NCBI GenBank assembly: GCA_900770345.1
Contig: CAAGKF010000355.1
Location: forward strand, 1 to 45,120
Direction: 5' to 3'
Length of the DNA stretch: 45,120 bases
Origin: Lachnospiraceae bacterium
GTDB lineage: Bacteria; Bacillota; Clostridia; Lachnospirales; Lachnospiraceae
Position 1 is the stretch's first letter; every line of letters begins with the position of its first letter. Below the pieces are notes generated by a model that had not been told where the DNA came from, searched no databases, and was given only the letters and a program-made list of their open reading frames with translations. Below, piece by piece: positions 24,571 to 33,675 of this stretch. The position numbers and the translations under genes are program-made.

Positions 24571-26073
24571 GTGGACATAAGAGATTTTGCAGCGGAATAT
24601 AAACGGAAAGATGCCGGCTTAAAAGGTCTCGATGAATCACCGGAGGCAGCCCGGAAGCAGAAGATTGAGCAGGGAAAGAAGAATTTCCGTGCTTATTGTA
24701 ATTTAAGAAACCCGGATTTTTTTAAGCCGGAGCGGACGTATCAGGATGAAATCTGCAATACGCTGCAGGCAGCGTATGAAAAACAGCTGGTCAATGATAA
24801 GACCGGGGAGCCTTATGACATCCTGATCATCAACGAGCCACCTGGTTTCGGTAAATCCTATACAGCATCAACCTTTATTACCTGGGTATATGGACAGAAT
24901 CCAAAGACGCAGGTGATCTCAGTATCTTACAACCAGTCGTTATCCCTGACCTTTTCTAAGTCGGTCAGGGAAGCGATCAATGATGAGGAAATTGCTGGAG
25001 ACCTGGATTATTTTGTTGTGAACAGCTTTTTTCCAAATGTCCGGATTAAATACGGAGACGGAGCAATGGAACGCTGGAGCCTGGAGGGCTCTTACATGAG
25101 CTACCTGGCTACATCCTTTGACGGGTCGATCACTGGCATGAGGGGTCACATCGGCATCATTGATGACCCGATAAAAAATGCTGCTGAAGCGGTCAATGAC
25201 CGTGTAAAGGACGATATCTGGAACTTTTACAAGAATACGTTTTCATCTCGAATGTTGGATGGGGCCCTGATCATCGTGATCCAAACACGATGGGCCTCGG
25301 ATGACTTGGCCGGACGGCTTCTGTCGGAGTTCCCGGAACGGTGTTATGAGTTGAAGCTATCCGCACTGGATGCGGAAGGTAACAGCATCTGTGAGGATCT
25401 GTACAGTACAAGGGATCTCCTGACGAAGAAAGCAACGCTGGATGAGGATATCTGGCTTGCCAATTATGAGCAGATCCCCGTGGACAAGAAGGGATCCCTG
25501 TACGGCAAATTTAAGACCTACGATGTGATAGATCATGACCTGGCGGAGCGGATCATCAACTATACGGATACGGCAGATGAGGGCAGCGATTTTTTGTGCA
25601 GCATAAGCGCTGACCAGATCGGGAGGTATGGATATGTGACAGATGTATATTACACGGACGAGTCCATGGAAGTGACAGAACCGGAGACAGCGAGGAGGCT
25701 GCAGCTTGCTGGTGTTAGGGAGAGCCTGATCGAGAGCAATAACGGCGGGCGCGGTTTTGCCCGGAATGTGATCCGGCACCTGAACCAGCTCCGCTGTTTT
25801 AAATGCAGCGTTACCTGGTTTACCCAGACCAAAAACAAAAAGACGCGTATCCTCTCCCAGGCAACGAATGTGATGGATCAGCTCATCATGCCGGAGGACT
25901 GGGAAAAGAAATGGCCGGAATTTGCCCGCCATGTGAAGAAATACCAGCGCAAAGGAAAAAATGACCATGATGACGCAGAGGACTGCCTGACGGGACTTGT
26001 GGAAATGATCAATGGGGATGTAAAGGGCCGCCGGAAGGGCCGGATCGGAAATAAGAGCAGATTGGGATTGTAG
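24571..26073 (+). CDS. large terminase subunit (Mu gp28-like)
   Basis: DNA-packaging motor. In the 500-residue protein the N-terminal ATPase has Walker A PPGFGKS (90-96) and Walker B IGIIDD (194-199), followed by a coupling motif region (IVIQTRWASDDLAGRL). The C-terminal nuclease domain includes CSISADQIGRYGYVTDVYY and ends with the acidic HDDAEDCLTGL. GTG start with AGGAGGG upstream. In Mu-type phages this protein packages from the left end of integrated copies into host DNA. Confidence 0.92.
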   Translation: MDIRDFAAEYKRKDAGLKGLDESPEAARKQKIEQGKKNFRAYCNLRNPDFFKPERTYQDEICNTLQAAYEKQLVNDKTGEPYDILIINEPPGFGKSYTASTFITWVYGQNPKTQVISVSYNQSLSLTFSKSVREAINDEEIAGDLDYFVVNSFFPNVRIKYGDGAMERWSLEGSYMSYLATSFDGSITGMRGHIGIIDDPIKNAAEAVNDRVKDDIWNFYKNTFSSRMLDGALIIVIQTRWASDDLAGRLLSEFPERCYELKLSALDAEGNSICEDLYSTRDLLTKKATLDEDIWLANYEQIPVDKKGSLYGKFKTYDVIDHDLAERIINYTDTADEGSDFLCSISADQIGRYGYVTDVYYTDESMEVTEPETARRLQLAGVRESLIESNNGGRGFARNVIRHLNQLRCFKCSVTWFTQTKNKKTRILSQATNVMDQLIMPEDWEKKWPEFARHVKKYQRKGKNDHDDAEDCLTGLVEMINGDVKGRRKGRIGNKSRLGL

Positions 26074-26081
26074 GTGGTGGA

Positions 26082-27449
26082 ATGTATAAATTTACGGTGG
26101 AGCAGGTGCTGGAGGAACGTTTCCTCACCCGCCTGGTGGAAAAATTCCGGAACCGGGAGATTCCGGGATATGATAAGCTGGAACGTTATTATATGGCTGA
26201 GAATGACGCGATCAAAAACCGCAGCATGAAAAAGGGAAAACCCAATAATAAGATCGCCCACGGTTTTGCACGCTATATATCTAATATGGCGACCAGCTAT
26301 TTTATTGGGAAACCGGTCCGGTATCAGGCAGATGACGATGAATATAACCGGATGCTGAACGATTATATGGACGATACCTATAACCATAATTATGAGATCA
26401 GCAAATCGGCAAGCAAGAAAGGGATCGCATTTGAGCTGATGTACGTGAATGAAAAAAGCATCCTGAAAACCAAAAAGTATGAAGCAGAGGAGATCATACC
26501 GGTCTATTCAAGCCGCCCGGATGAGTTCCTGGAGTGTGGGATACATATCTGGGAGGAGCGGGATCTGAACGGGAATCTGTTGGGAGACTATGCGGATGTA
26601 TATGACAATGCAAATATCTGGAGATTTAAACGCCGGAATAAGGCGGCCTTGTATGAGTTTTACGAGATCCAGTCCCATATGCTGAATGACGTGCCTATTA
26701 TCGTGTATTGGAATAATGAGGAGCAGCTGGGAGATTATGAGGAAGTCATAAGCCAGATCGATGCGTATGACCGGGGACAGTCCAATACAGCCAATGATAT
26801 GGATTATTTTACAGATGCTTATCTGGTATTGACTGGGGCTCAGGGAGGTCTGACGGACGAAGAATATAATGATTTGTCACCGGAAGATGCGGAACGATCT
26901 TTAAGGGAAAACCGGCTGATCTATCTGGATGAGAAAGGCACTGCGCAGTTCCTGACTAAAAATTCGGCGGATACCCAGACGGAGAATTATAAGAACCGTC
27001 TGTTTAAAGATATCTTTTTTATCTCTCAGGTACCGCCTATGACGGACGAGAGTTTTGCGGGAGATTTGTCCGGGATCGCGCTGCGGTACAAGCTGATCGG
27101 ATTGGAACAGCTGGCGATCATGAAGGAAAACAAGTTCAGGCAGGCACAGCAGAAAAAGTTAAAGATCCTGACTGGGTGGATCAACTTAAAAGAGTCACGT
27201 CATTTTGATTCATCAACAGTTAAGCAGATCTATGAGCGAAATTTTGTCGATAACATGAAAGAGATGATCGAGAATGCCGGTAAGCTGGAGGGAGTCGTAA
27301 GCAAGGAAACACAGCTGTCGGTACTGCCGTCCAGCGTTGTTAAGGATGCAAAGGAAGAAATCAACAGGATCAGGAAAGAAGCCAGGGAGGATGAGCTTCA
27401 GTACAAAGAGCCGCTGGAAGAATCGTTGATGGAGCCGGAAAATGAATGA
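26082..27449 (+). CDS. portal protein, SPP1 gp6-like
   Basis: Forms the dodecameric ring through which DNA enters the head. The 455-residue protein has SPP1-type portal signatures (KIAHGFARYISNMATSYFIGKPVRY; IDAYDRGQSNTANDMDYFTDAYLVLTG; the wing/stem region FISQVPPMTDESFAGDLSGIALRY) and a charged C-terminal helix. The portal is SPP1-like although the terminase is Mu-like, evidence of modular exchange. It overlaps the next gene by 4 nt. Confidence 0.9.
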   Translation: MYKFTVEQVLEERFLTRLVEKFRNREIPGYDKLERYYMAENDAIKNRSMKKGKPNNKIAHGFARYISNMATSYFIGKPVRYQADDDEYNRMLNDYMDDTYNHNYEISKSASKKGIAFELMYVNEKSILKTKKYEAEEIIPVYSSRPDEFLECGIHIWEERDLNGNLLGDYADVYDNANIWRFKRRNKAALYEFYEIQSHMLNDVPIIVYWNNEEQLGDYEEVISQIDAYDRGQSNTANDMDYFTDAYLVLTGAQGGLTDEEYNDLSPEDAERSLRENRLIYLDEKGTAQFLTKNSADTQTENYKNRLFKDIFFISQVPPMTDESFAGDLSGIALRYKLIGLEQLAIMKENKFRQAQQKKLKILTGWINLKESRHFDSSTVKQIYERNFVDNMKEMIENAGKLEGVVSKETQLSVLPSSVVKDAKEEINRIRKEAREDELQYKEPLEESLMEPENE

Positions 27450-29092
27450 TGAGAAGCAGAGAGTACTGGGAAAAAAGGAGCCTGGAGGATAAAAAGCGCA
27501 GCATAAATGCCGGTGAAGATTATATCAACCGGTACATGAAACGGATGTTTAAAGACGCTTTAAAAGAGATTGAAGCAGATTTAAACCAGATGTATGAGAA
27601 TGCAGCGGAAGAAGATGGCATATCTCTTCAGGCTGCTAAAAGACGTTTATCCACGGCAGATTTTAAACAGATTGATTTTGACGCGCTGTCCCAGTATGCC
27701 GTGTACCAGAACCGCGAGCTGAGGAAAAAGATGGAACGGCTGCCGGCAGATGTGGTGGAAGCTATAGAAAAGCAGCATGCCGCTTATGAAAAAACGCTGA
27801 GAAGGATGTCAAGGCGCGGCTATGCAAACCATCTGGAACTGATGAAGATGCAGCTTGAAAAAGCTGTCCTGGAGATTGCTGATACACAGCAGGTCAATAT
27901 GTACCAGTTGATCGAAGAACAGTACCGTGATGGATATTTCCGCGGGATGTATGAGGTTCAGCATGGGATCGGGTTCGGATGGGATTTCACGGAACCTGAT
28001 CGAAATGCAGTGAGGAAGGCTGTCACACGGACCTGGAGCAAACGCCATTTTTCTGATGCTATCTGGGGAGAGCAGAAAGATCTTGCGAATACGCTGAAGC
28101 AGTCCGTCACTACCGGCCTGATCCGGGGAGAAAGCATAGACCAGATGACAAAGCGTCTGAGGGAGAGGCTGGATGTCTCCGCAAGCAACGCCAGGAGGCT
28201 GGTAAGGACGGAGACAGCCCATATCCACGAACAGTCAACTCTGGATGCATATACAGATTGCGGGATAACCAGGTATCAGTTCCTTGCTACGCTTGACAGG
28301 AGGACCAGCAGCATATGCCGCGGATTGGATGGGAAAGATTTTGATGTAATGGATGCAAAGACGGGGGAGAATTATCCGCCGATGCACCCGAACTGTCGGA
28401 GTACAACCGTTCCATACACGGATGAGGTCACGGAGCGGGCTGCCAGAGATGCATCCGGAAAATATTATAAAGTCCCAAGCAGCTTGTCTTACAATGACTG
28501 GTATGCGGACTTGTCTGAAAAAGACAAGAAACGCATGGAGCGGGACAATCGGGAGGATCGGAAACGGGGAGCTGACCGGGAGCAGTATGATCGGTACCGC
28601 GGCGTGCTGGGAAAGGCGGCGGGTAGTCTGAAAGATTTCCTCAATCTGAAGTATGGGGATGAGAAAGGGTATGCGCAGCTTGAACGAAAATATAGGGAAG
28701 GAAAATACATCCAGGATTTCAAAGAAAGACTGAAGCGGGGGGAAGTCAGCTTAGAGCCCCAGAAAATCAAACAGGCAGAGCATACTCAGGGGACCAAGGC
28801 ATGGAAAAACCGGTTTAAGCAGGCATACGCAACATTGGATACTGACAGACCGATCACGCCGCAGTCATTTCTTTACAAAGATGTTGATCCGAAGCTTATT
28901 GTTAGGCAGTATGCAGGAAAAGGAACAATGGTCTATATGTTAGGCAGTGGGACGGTCAAAGAATATGTCACGCTTGATAGACCTGTGGGCAGGTATTATA
29001 ATATAGGAATGAAGAAGTATGTGGAATCAAGACGCATATGCATCATGTATACGAATAGAGGGATACATATGTTTTCAGTAAAGGAGGTGTGA
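27446..29092 (+). CDS. minor head protein (SPP1 gp7 / Mu F type) with C-terminal Ntox50-like toxin domain
   Basis: In the 548-residue protein, residues about 1-340 are an SPP1 gp7-type minor head protein ending in the F-like domain (LVRTETAHIHEQSTLDAY...CRGLDGKDF...PPMHPNCRSTTVPY). Residues about 440-548 resemble polymorphic toxin type 50: EHTQGTKAW, DPKLIVRQYAGKG, then DRPVGRYY and the closing C-I-x-Y-T-N-R-G-I-H-M pattern. The head part attaches near the portal; the BECR-fold nuclease-like tail could enter the host with the DNA. Toxin activity is inference from the motif pattern. Confidence 0.82.
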   Translation: MMRSREYWEKRSLEDKKRSINAGEDYINRYMKRMFKDALKEIEADLNQMYENAAEEDGISLQAAKRRLSTADFKQIDFDALSQYAVYQNRELRKKMERLPADVVEAIEKQHAAYEKTLRRMSRRGYANHLELMKMQLEKAVLEIADTQQVNMYQLIEEQYRDGYFRGMYEVQHGIGFGWDFTEPDRNAVRKAVTRTWSKRHFSDAIWGEQKDLANTLKQSVTTGLIRGESIDQMTKRLRERLDVSASNARRLVRTETAHIHEQSTLDAYTDCGITRYQFLATLDRRTSSICRGLDGKDFDVMDAKTGENYPPMHPNCRSTTVPYTDEVTERAARDASGKYYKVPSSLSYNDWYADLSEKDKKRMERDNREDRKRGADREQYDRYRGVLGKAAGSLKDFLNLKYGDEKGYAQLERKYREGKYIQDFKERLKRGEVSLEPQKIKQAEHTQGTKAWKNRFKQAYATLDTDRPITPQSFLYKDVDPKLIVRQYAGKGTMVYMLGSGTVKEYVTLDRPVGRYYNIGMKKYVESRRICIMYTNRGIHMFSVKEV

Positions 29093-29094
29093 AA

Positions 29095-29301
29095 GTGTAC
29101 TGGACGGGTTATCTGAATGCTTTGTGCTGTGCGGACAAAAGGGCTCATATCAAAATGAAGAATGGGGAAGAGTTTGACTGTACCCCTGATTGTCTCACTT
29201 ATGATAAGGAAGGAAATGAGGAAATGACAGTCCGGTATGATTCAGGGGAGCTGTACTGCCTGAAAGAAGATGATATCGAGTCTGTCAGCGAGATCGGCTG
29301 A
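29095..29301 (+). CDS. 68-residue protein after the toxin-tailed head protein
   Basis: Small, acidic and strand-rich (AHIKMKNGEEFDCTPDCLTYDKEGNEEMTVRYDSGELYCLKEDD) with four cysteines. No family recognised. AAAGGAGG lies 6 nt before the GTG at 29095; a GTG at 29089 abuts the site. Its place directly behind a putative nuclease domain makes an immunity protein conceivable, but nothing in the sequence proves it. Confidence 0.6.
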   Translation: MYWTGYLNALCCADKRAHIKMKNGEEFDCTPDCLTYDKEGNEEMTVRYDSGELYCLKEDDIESVSEIG

Positions 29302-29325
29302 GAGGACAGGAAACAATAGTTAAGA

Positions 29326-29354
29326 AGATTGCGCGGAAACGTGCAGTCTTTTTT
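29326..29354 (+). terminator. terminator-like hairpin before the scaffold gene
   Basis: AGATTGCGCG pairs with CGTGCAGTCT (wobbles included) around GAAA and is followed by TTTTTT. Inside a structural operon it may act as a partial terminator that sets head-gene dosage, or protect the 3' end of the upstream message. Confidence 0.6.
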
Positions 29355-29385
29355 AATTTATAGATTAAAGAAGGAGGATTGTACA

Positions 29386-29928
29386 ATGGCAGAAGAAATT
29401 GGAGTACCTGCATCTGCAGGAACGGATGGGCAGGCTGCGGTACCAGCTGCAGCTTCAGATCCGGCAGGAATGGAGCCGGCATCCGGAACAGAGCCTGGTG
29501 CTACATCGGGATCTGCTCCGGGAGTGGCAGAAGGATCAGCGCCAGCTAATCATGAAACCAAAACCTATACACAGGATGAGGTTGACCAGCTTGTAAAGGC
29601 TGCAAGGGAGACGCCGCCGGAAGAAGACCCGAAAGAAAAGGAGTATCGGGACCGGATGGCAGCATTGGAGACAAGGGAGCTGGAAGCCGGGGCAAAGGAA
29701 CTTATGAAACAGAAGGAAGTGCCGGAAGCGTTCTTGGGGTTCCTGATGCAGAAGGATATGGAAACGACTGAAAAGAATGTGGATGCGTTCAAAGCTGCGT
29801 TTGATGCAGAGGTAAAGGCAAAACTGGATGCGGCTCTTTTAGGTAAAACGCCTCCGGGAAGTGTCGGGACAGTAACAAACGGTGATAAGAGCACTGCGGA
29901 TGTATTTGCGGCAGCGCTCAGAAGATAG
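29386..29928 (+). CDS. capsid scaffold-like protein (DUF4355 type)
   Basis: The 180-residue protein has an Ala/Pro/Gly-rich disordered N-terminus (1-60), then TYTQDEVDQLVKAARE, a charged coiled coil, and a C-terminal EAFLGFLMQKDMETTEKNVDAF segment typical of Firmicute phage scaffold proteins. It lies just before the major capsid gene, the usual place. AGGAGGATTGTACA precedes the ATG. Confidence 0.8.
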   Translation: MAEEIGVPASAGTDGQAAVPAAASDPAGMEPASGTEPGATSGSAPGVAEGSAPANHETKTYTQDEVDQLVKAARETPPEEDPKEKEYRDRMAALETRELEAGAKELMKQKEVPEAFLGFLMQKDMETTEKNVDAFKAAFDAEVKAKLDAALLGKTPPGSVGTVTNGDKSTADVFAAALRR

Positions 29929-29942
29929 GAGGATTAACAGAG

Positions 29943-30863
29943 ATGGCAGTAAATACGATTGAAACAAGACAGATCTTCCAGACGGAGCTGGATAAGCAGA
30001 TGGAAGAGGAGCTTACCAGCAGCTGGATGGATGCGAATGCAGGACAAGTCATTTATACGGGAGGCCGGGAGGTAAAGATCCCTAAGATGGATATGGATGG
30101 TCTTAAGGATTATATCAGGAAGGACGGATATCCTTCCGGCGGCGTAACCCTGGAGTATGAGACAAAGACTATGACGATGGACAGAGGCGAGGGCTTTACA
30201 CTGGATGCGATGGATGTGGATGAAAGCAATTTTGTGGCGTCCGCTGGTAACGTACTGGGAGAGTTCCAGCGTTTAAAGGTGGTACCTGAGGTGGATGCCT
30301 ACCGGTATTCATCCATTTATAAGGCAGCATCCAATAAGGCGGCAGAGAAATCCCTGACATCTGCAAATATCTTTAAATCGATCACGGATGATATTGCGGC
30401 TGTACAGGATCTGGTGGGCGAAACAACGCCGTTAGTAGTGGTCATTAACGGTATCGCGAGAGGGCTGCTCAACAATTCCACTGAATTTTCCAAACAGGTG
30501 AACAGCACCGCGGAATTTAAAGCAGGTGAGATTGTGACGAAGGTCCGCACGATCAATGAGTGCCCGATCCTTCAGGTGCCGTCCGCGAGGATGTATACGG
30601 CTTATGATTTCTGGAAAGGTACGGAGGAAGGTCATGAAACAGGAGGTTTTGCCAAAGCGGCAGGCGCGGTGCTGATGAACTACATCATCATTCCGCAGAA
30701 GGCCGCAATCGCGGTGTGCAAGCAGGACAAGCCTAAGATCATCGATCCGGATGCCAACCAGAGGGCGGATGCCTGGTTTGTGGGATACCGCAAGTACCAT
30801 GATCTGTGGATCAAGGACAATATGATCCAGGCGATCCGGATTTCCACCGCTCCGGCAGCGTAA
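29943..30863 (+). CDS. major capsid protein
   Basis: The 306-residue protein matches HK97-fold capsid proteins in length and features: IPKMDMDGLKDYIRKDGYPSGGVTLEYETKTMTMDRGEGFTLD is like the E-loop/N-arm region, followed by VVINGIARGLL and a C-terminal IIIPQKAAIAVCKQDKPKII. It follows the scaffold gene by 14 bp with site AGGAGGATTAACAG. Expected to be the most abundant virion protein. Confidence 0.88.
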   Translation: MAVNTIETRQIFQTELDKQMEEELTSSWMDANAGQVIYTGGREVKIPKMDMDGLKDYIRKDGYPSGGVTLEYETKTMTMDRGEGFTLDAMDVDESNFVASAGNVLGEFQRLKVVPEVDAYRYSSIYKAASNKAAEKSLTSANIFKSITDDIAAVQDLVGETTPLVVVINGIARGLLNNSTEFSKQVNSTAEFKAGEIVTKVRTINECPILQVPSARMYTAYDFWKGTEEGHETGGFAKAAGAVLMNYIIIPQKAAIAVCKQDKPKIIDPDANQRADAWFVGYRKYHDLWIKDNMIQAIRISTAPAA

Positions 30864-30879
30864 ATAATGGAGGGGAAGG

Positions 30880-31188
30880 ATGCTGGACAAGGTAAAACTG
30901 ATGCTTGGGATCGAGACAGCTGTTCAGGATGCTGTGCTGCAGCTGATGATTGATGACGCTAAAGCCGCAGTAAGGGATTACTGCAACCGTAAGGATTTCC
31001 CGGAGCCACTGGAATATATTGTGCGGGAACTGGTGGCGGATGCCTACAATGCTGAGAATGGCGGGAATGTTGCCAGTGTCAAACGTGGGGATACGCAGAT
31101 TAATTATACTACGGTGATTACAAAATCGGCATTTACGGACCGGCAGAGATCTGCGATGAACCGTTATAAGAAGATCAGGATGGATTAA
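30880..31188 (+). CDS. head-tail connector (gp6/gp15-like)
   Basis: The 102-residue helical protein (LDKVKLMLGIETAVQDAVLQLMIDDAKAAVRDYCNR...LEYIVRELVADAYNAEN) has the pattern of Phage_GP6-type DNA-packaging/connector proteins that sit under the portal. It follows the capsid gene. Confidence 0.82.
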   Translation: MLDKVKLMLGIETAVQDAVLQLMIDDAKAAVRDYCNRKDFPEPLEYIVRELVADAYNAENGGNVASVKRGDTQINYTTVITKSAFTDRQRSAMNRYKKIRMD

Positions 31189-31221
31189 GGCCCTCGGGTC
31201 TTTTTTTGATGGAGGAAAATA

Positions 31222-31359
31222 ATGAGAAGAGAACATTTAAAGTACCTGCACCGGAACCGGTACAGGGAAAAAGAGGTACCTGTGCCTGTAAAAGAACAGG
31301 AGCAGGTACCGGAAAAAGGACAGAAGGAAAATCAGAGGAAGGTGAAGTCCGATGCGTAG
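31222..31359 (+). CDS. 45-residue basic protein
   Basis: Short, highly charged frame (MRREHLKYLHRNRYREKEVPVPV...) with an internal near-repeat (KEVPVPVKEQEQVPEKGQKE). It is preceded by GGAGGAAAATA and overlaps the next gene's start by 8 nt, which supports translation. No family recognised; similar short basic frames are common between connector genes. Confidence 0.5.
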   Translation: MRREHLKYLHRNRYREKEVPVPVKEQEQVPEKGQKENQRKVKSDA

Positions 31360-31720
31360 GGATGTAGGAAAGGAAGCAGCTGTACTTGCGAAGCTGTACT
31401 ATGACCGGATGGACGTGTACAGGACCAGGTACGTGAAAAACACGGATACAGGTGCGATGGAAAAGTCCGAGTCCTGTATGTACCAGGACGTGTGCTGTGC
31501 CCTGAGCCTGTCTGATAAGGATGCGCCTGACCGTGGGGATGTCACATCACAGGTATCAAACCGGCACACTTTATTTGCATCCGTGGATTTCCTGATGGAG
31601 GCAAATGACCGGGTGGTGGTTCGTACGGCTGCCGGGCAGGTGTATGAAGGCCGTACCGGCAGGACCTTCGTCCTGATGAGCCATGGGGAAACCGATTTCT
31701 TTGTTGAAAGGGTATCATAA
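31352..31720 (+). CDS. head-closure / head-tail adaptor protein
   Basis: The 122-residue strand-rich protein (DRMDVYRTRYVKNTDTGAMEKSES; CALSLSDKDAP; LFASVDFLMEANDRVVVRT) matches the head-closure family by layout and by place between connector and HK97 gp10-like gene. It overlaps the next start by 1 nt. Confidence 0.72.
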   Translation: MRRDVGKEAAVLAKLYYDRMDVYRTRYVKNTDTGAMEKSESCMYQDVCCALSLSDKDAPDRGDVTSQVSNRHTLFASVDFLMEANDRVVVRTAAGQVYEGRTGRTFVLMSHGETDFFVERVS

Positions 31721-32103
31721 TGAAAGATATTGCTGACCTGGAGAAAGCGCTGGAACGCGGGCTTTCTGCCTGGCAGAAGGAAATCATGGATCAGGAAGCG
31801 AAAAAGATCGGGGAAAAGGCGGCAGCGGAAGTTAAAAAGCTGACTCCAGTTGATACAGGCAAGCTCAGGAGATCCTGGAGGGCGAGGATACAGAGAGATG
31901 GATACGGATATACCATATGGATCTATAACAATACAGTTTATGGGCCCGCTGTTAATTATGGGCACCGCATCGTCCGGGGAAAGAAGACCGTTGGGAAAAC
32001 GAAGGGTGTGCATATGCTGGAGACTGGGATTTATAACTATAAAAGAGTCGGGATGAAAAATGATATCGAAGGAATGCTTGACAGGCTGAGGAGGGCGTTA
32101 TGA
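31720..32103 (+). CDS. tail completion protein, HK97 gp10-like
   Basis: The 127-residue protein has the gp10 hallmark: KLTPVDTGKLRRSWRARI followed by strands and YGPAVNYGHRIVRGKKTVGKTKGVHMLE. It joins the head connector to the tail. It overlaps both neighbours (ATAATG and TTATGA type), so it is translationally coupled. Confidence 0.88.
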   Translation: MKDIADLEKALERGLSAWQKEIMDQEAKKIGEKAAAEVKKLTPVDTGKLRRSWRARIQRDGYGYTIWIYNNTVYGPAVNYGHRIVRGKKTVGKTKGVHMLETGIYNYKRVGMKNDIEGMLDRLRRAL

Positions 32104-32555
32104 TCGGGCTGAATGAGATCAAGGATGCCATAACAAGGAAACTGGACAAAGAGCTGCCAGATATCAAGGTAGTGACAGAGGATGTGGAGCAGGCGCAGCC
32201 CAAGCCAGGTACGGGTGCCGAAAGCCTGTTCCCTTTCTTCTATGTCCAGCTCATCCCGATTGGGATGACACCGGAAATGGGGATGCGGGAAGCAGAACGA
32301 AGCATCCTGGTAGATATCACCTATATGGAACAGAGCCGGTCATCGAATGCGGCCATGTATGCGGTGCTTGACCGCCTGCAGGTCTCCATTGGATACGTCT
32401 TGGATGTATCGGATCGTCACATTACGATCGAGCAATACAACACAACGATAGCAGATGACCTGGCGCATCTGACGTTTTACCTGGTATTTACAGACGTTCT
32501 TCCAGCGGAACCGGAGGGCCTGGAAATGTTTGGCGAGATCGATATTGGATTTTAA
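32100..32555 (+). CDS. tail terminator-like protein (DUF6838 type)
   Basis: The 151-residue protein (IGLNEIKDAITRKLDKELPDIKVVTEDVEQ; SLFPFFYVQLIP; ILVDITYMEQSRSSNAAMYAVLDRL) resembles DUF6838 proteins that sit directly before tail-sheath genes in PBSX-like phages, the tail-terminator position. Role from position. Confidence 0.75.
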   Translation: MIGLNEIKDAITRKLDKELPDIKVVTEDVEQAQPKPGTGAESLFPFFYVQLIPIGMTPEMGMREAERSILVDITYMEQSRSSNAAMYAVLDRLQVSIGYVLDVSDRHITIEQYNTTIADDLAHLTFYLVFTDVLPAEPEGLEMFGEIDIGF

Positions 32556-32566
32556 GGAGGCAGGAT

Positions 32567-33664
32567 ATGGAACTTGGATTACCACAGATCAATGTGGATT
32601 TTCGCAAGAAAGCGGCAACAGCGATCACAAGAAGCGGGCGCGGAGTGGTGCTGCTGTTGTTAAACGATGAAACAGAGCAGCAGGCAGTGTCATCTTATGT
32701 CACGCTGGCTGAGGTGCCGGAGGACAGTTGGACTGCGGCTAATTATAAATACATCAAGTATGCTTTTAAAGGGAAACCTTCACAGGTCCTGGCAGTCAGG
32801 GGAGTAGTGAAAGATGGGAAGGTAGATGTGACGGGATCGCTCCCGTTATTCAACTGTTTGAAATATGATTATTTTGCATTCCCGGAGTGTACTGCGCAGG
32901 ATGCGGAGAAGCTGGTCAGCTTTTTCGATGCTGCCAAGAAGAATCAGTACAAGAAGTGGAAAGCAGTCCTTCCCAATTGTACGGCGGATTCCTGCGCGGT
33001 CATTAATTTTGCCACATCCGGGATATCCATCGTATGGGACAGCAGCTCCCAAGTTGAGGAAGTGAGCACTGGGGCATATACAGCCCGGATCGCGGGCATC
33101 CTCGCTGGTGTATCCCTCACCCAGTCAAGTACCTATTATGTGCTGGACGAGGTAGTCGATATCGTGCAGTCAAATGATCCGGATGCGGATATCAGGGCAG
33201 GAAAACTGATCCTGATTTATGATGGAGAGAAATTTAAGATCGCACGCGGGGTCACAAGCCTTACTACAGTTACAGATGATATGCCGGAAGATTTTAAAAA
33301 GATCAAGTTAATGGAGGCTGCGGATATCGTAAGGACGGATATCATTGAAACCTATGAGGATTCGTACTTAGGCAAGCGCCTGAACAGCTACGATAATAAG
33401 CAGATGTTTGTGGGAGCTGTGAACATCTACTTAAAAGGTCTGGAAGATACCATCGTGGATAAGGATGAGGAGCATACTGTATGGATCGATACTGCAAAGC
33501 AGCAGACGTATCTGATCGAAAATGGAATTAAGACCTCAGAGGAAACGGCGGATATGTCAGAACTGGAACTGGCAAAGTCCAATACGGGGGCATATTTTCC
33601 GCTGGCAGGGAAGATGAAGTTTTTGGATGCCATGGAAGATTTTGATCTTGGCATTACGTTATAG
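32567..33664 (+). CDS. tail sheath protein (XkdK-like)
   Basis: Contractile sheath subunit, so the tail is of the myovirus type. The 365-residue protein has TAITRSGRGVVLLLLND at the N-terminal strand, DYFAFPECTAQDAEKLVSFF, a GAYTARIAGILAGVSLTQSSTYYVLDEV core and a C-terminal YDNKQMFVGAVNIYLKGLEDTIV domain, matching PBSX XkdK-type sheaths in size and order. Preceded by AAGGAGGCAGGAT. Confidence 0.92.
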   Translation: MELGLPQINVDFRKKAATAITRSGRGVVLLLLNDETEQQAVSSYVTLAEVPEDSWTAANYKYIKYAFKGKPSQVLAVRGVVKDGKVDVTGSLPLFNCLKYDYFAFPECTAQDAEKLVSFFDAAKKNQYKKWKAVLPNCTADSCAVINFATSGISIVWDSSSQVEEVSTGAYTARIAGILAGVSLTQSSTYYVLDEVVDIVQSNDPDADIRAGKLILIYDGEKFKIARGVTSLTTVTDDMPEDFKKIKLMEAADIVRTDIIETYEDSYLGKRLNSYDNKQMFVGAVNIYLKGLEDTIVDKDEEHTVWIDTAKQQTYLIENGIKTSEETADMSELELAKSNTGAYFPLAGKMKFLDAMEDFDLGITL

Positions 33665-33675
33665 GAGGAAGATTG

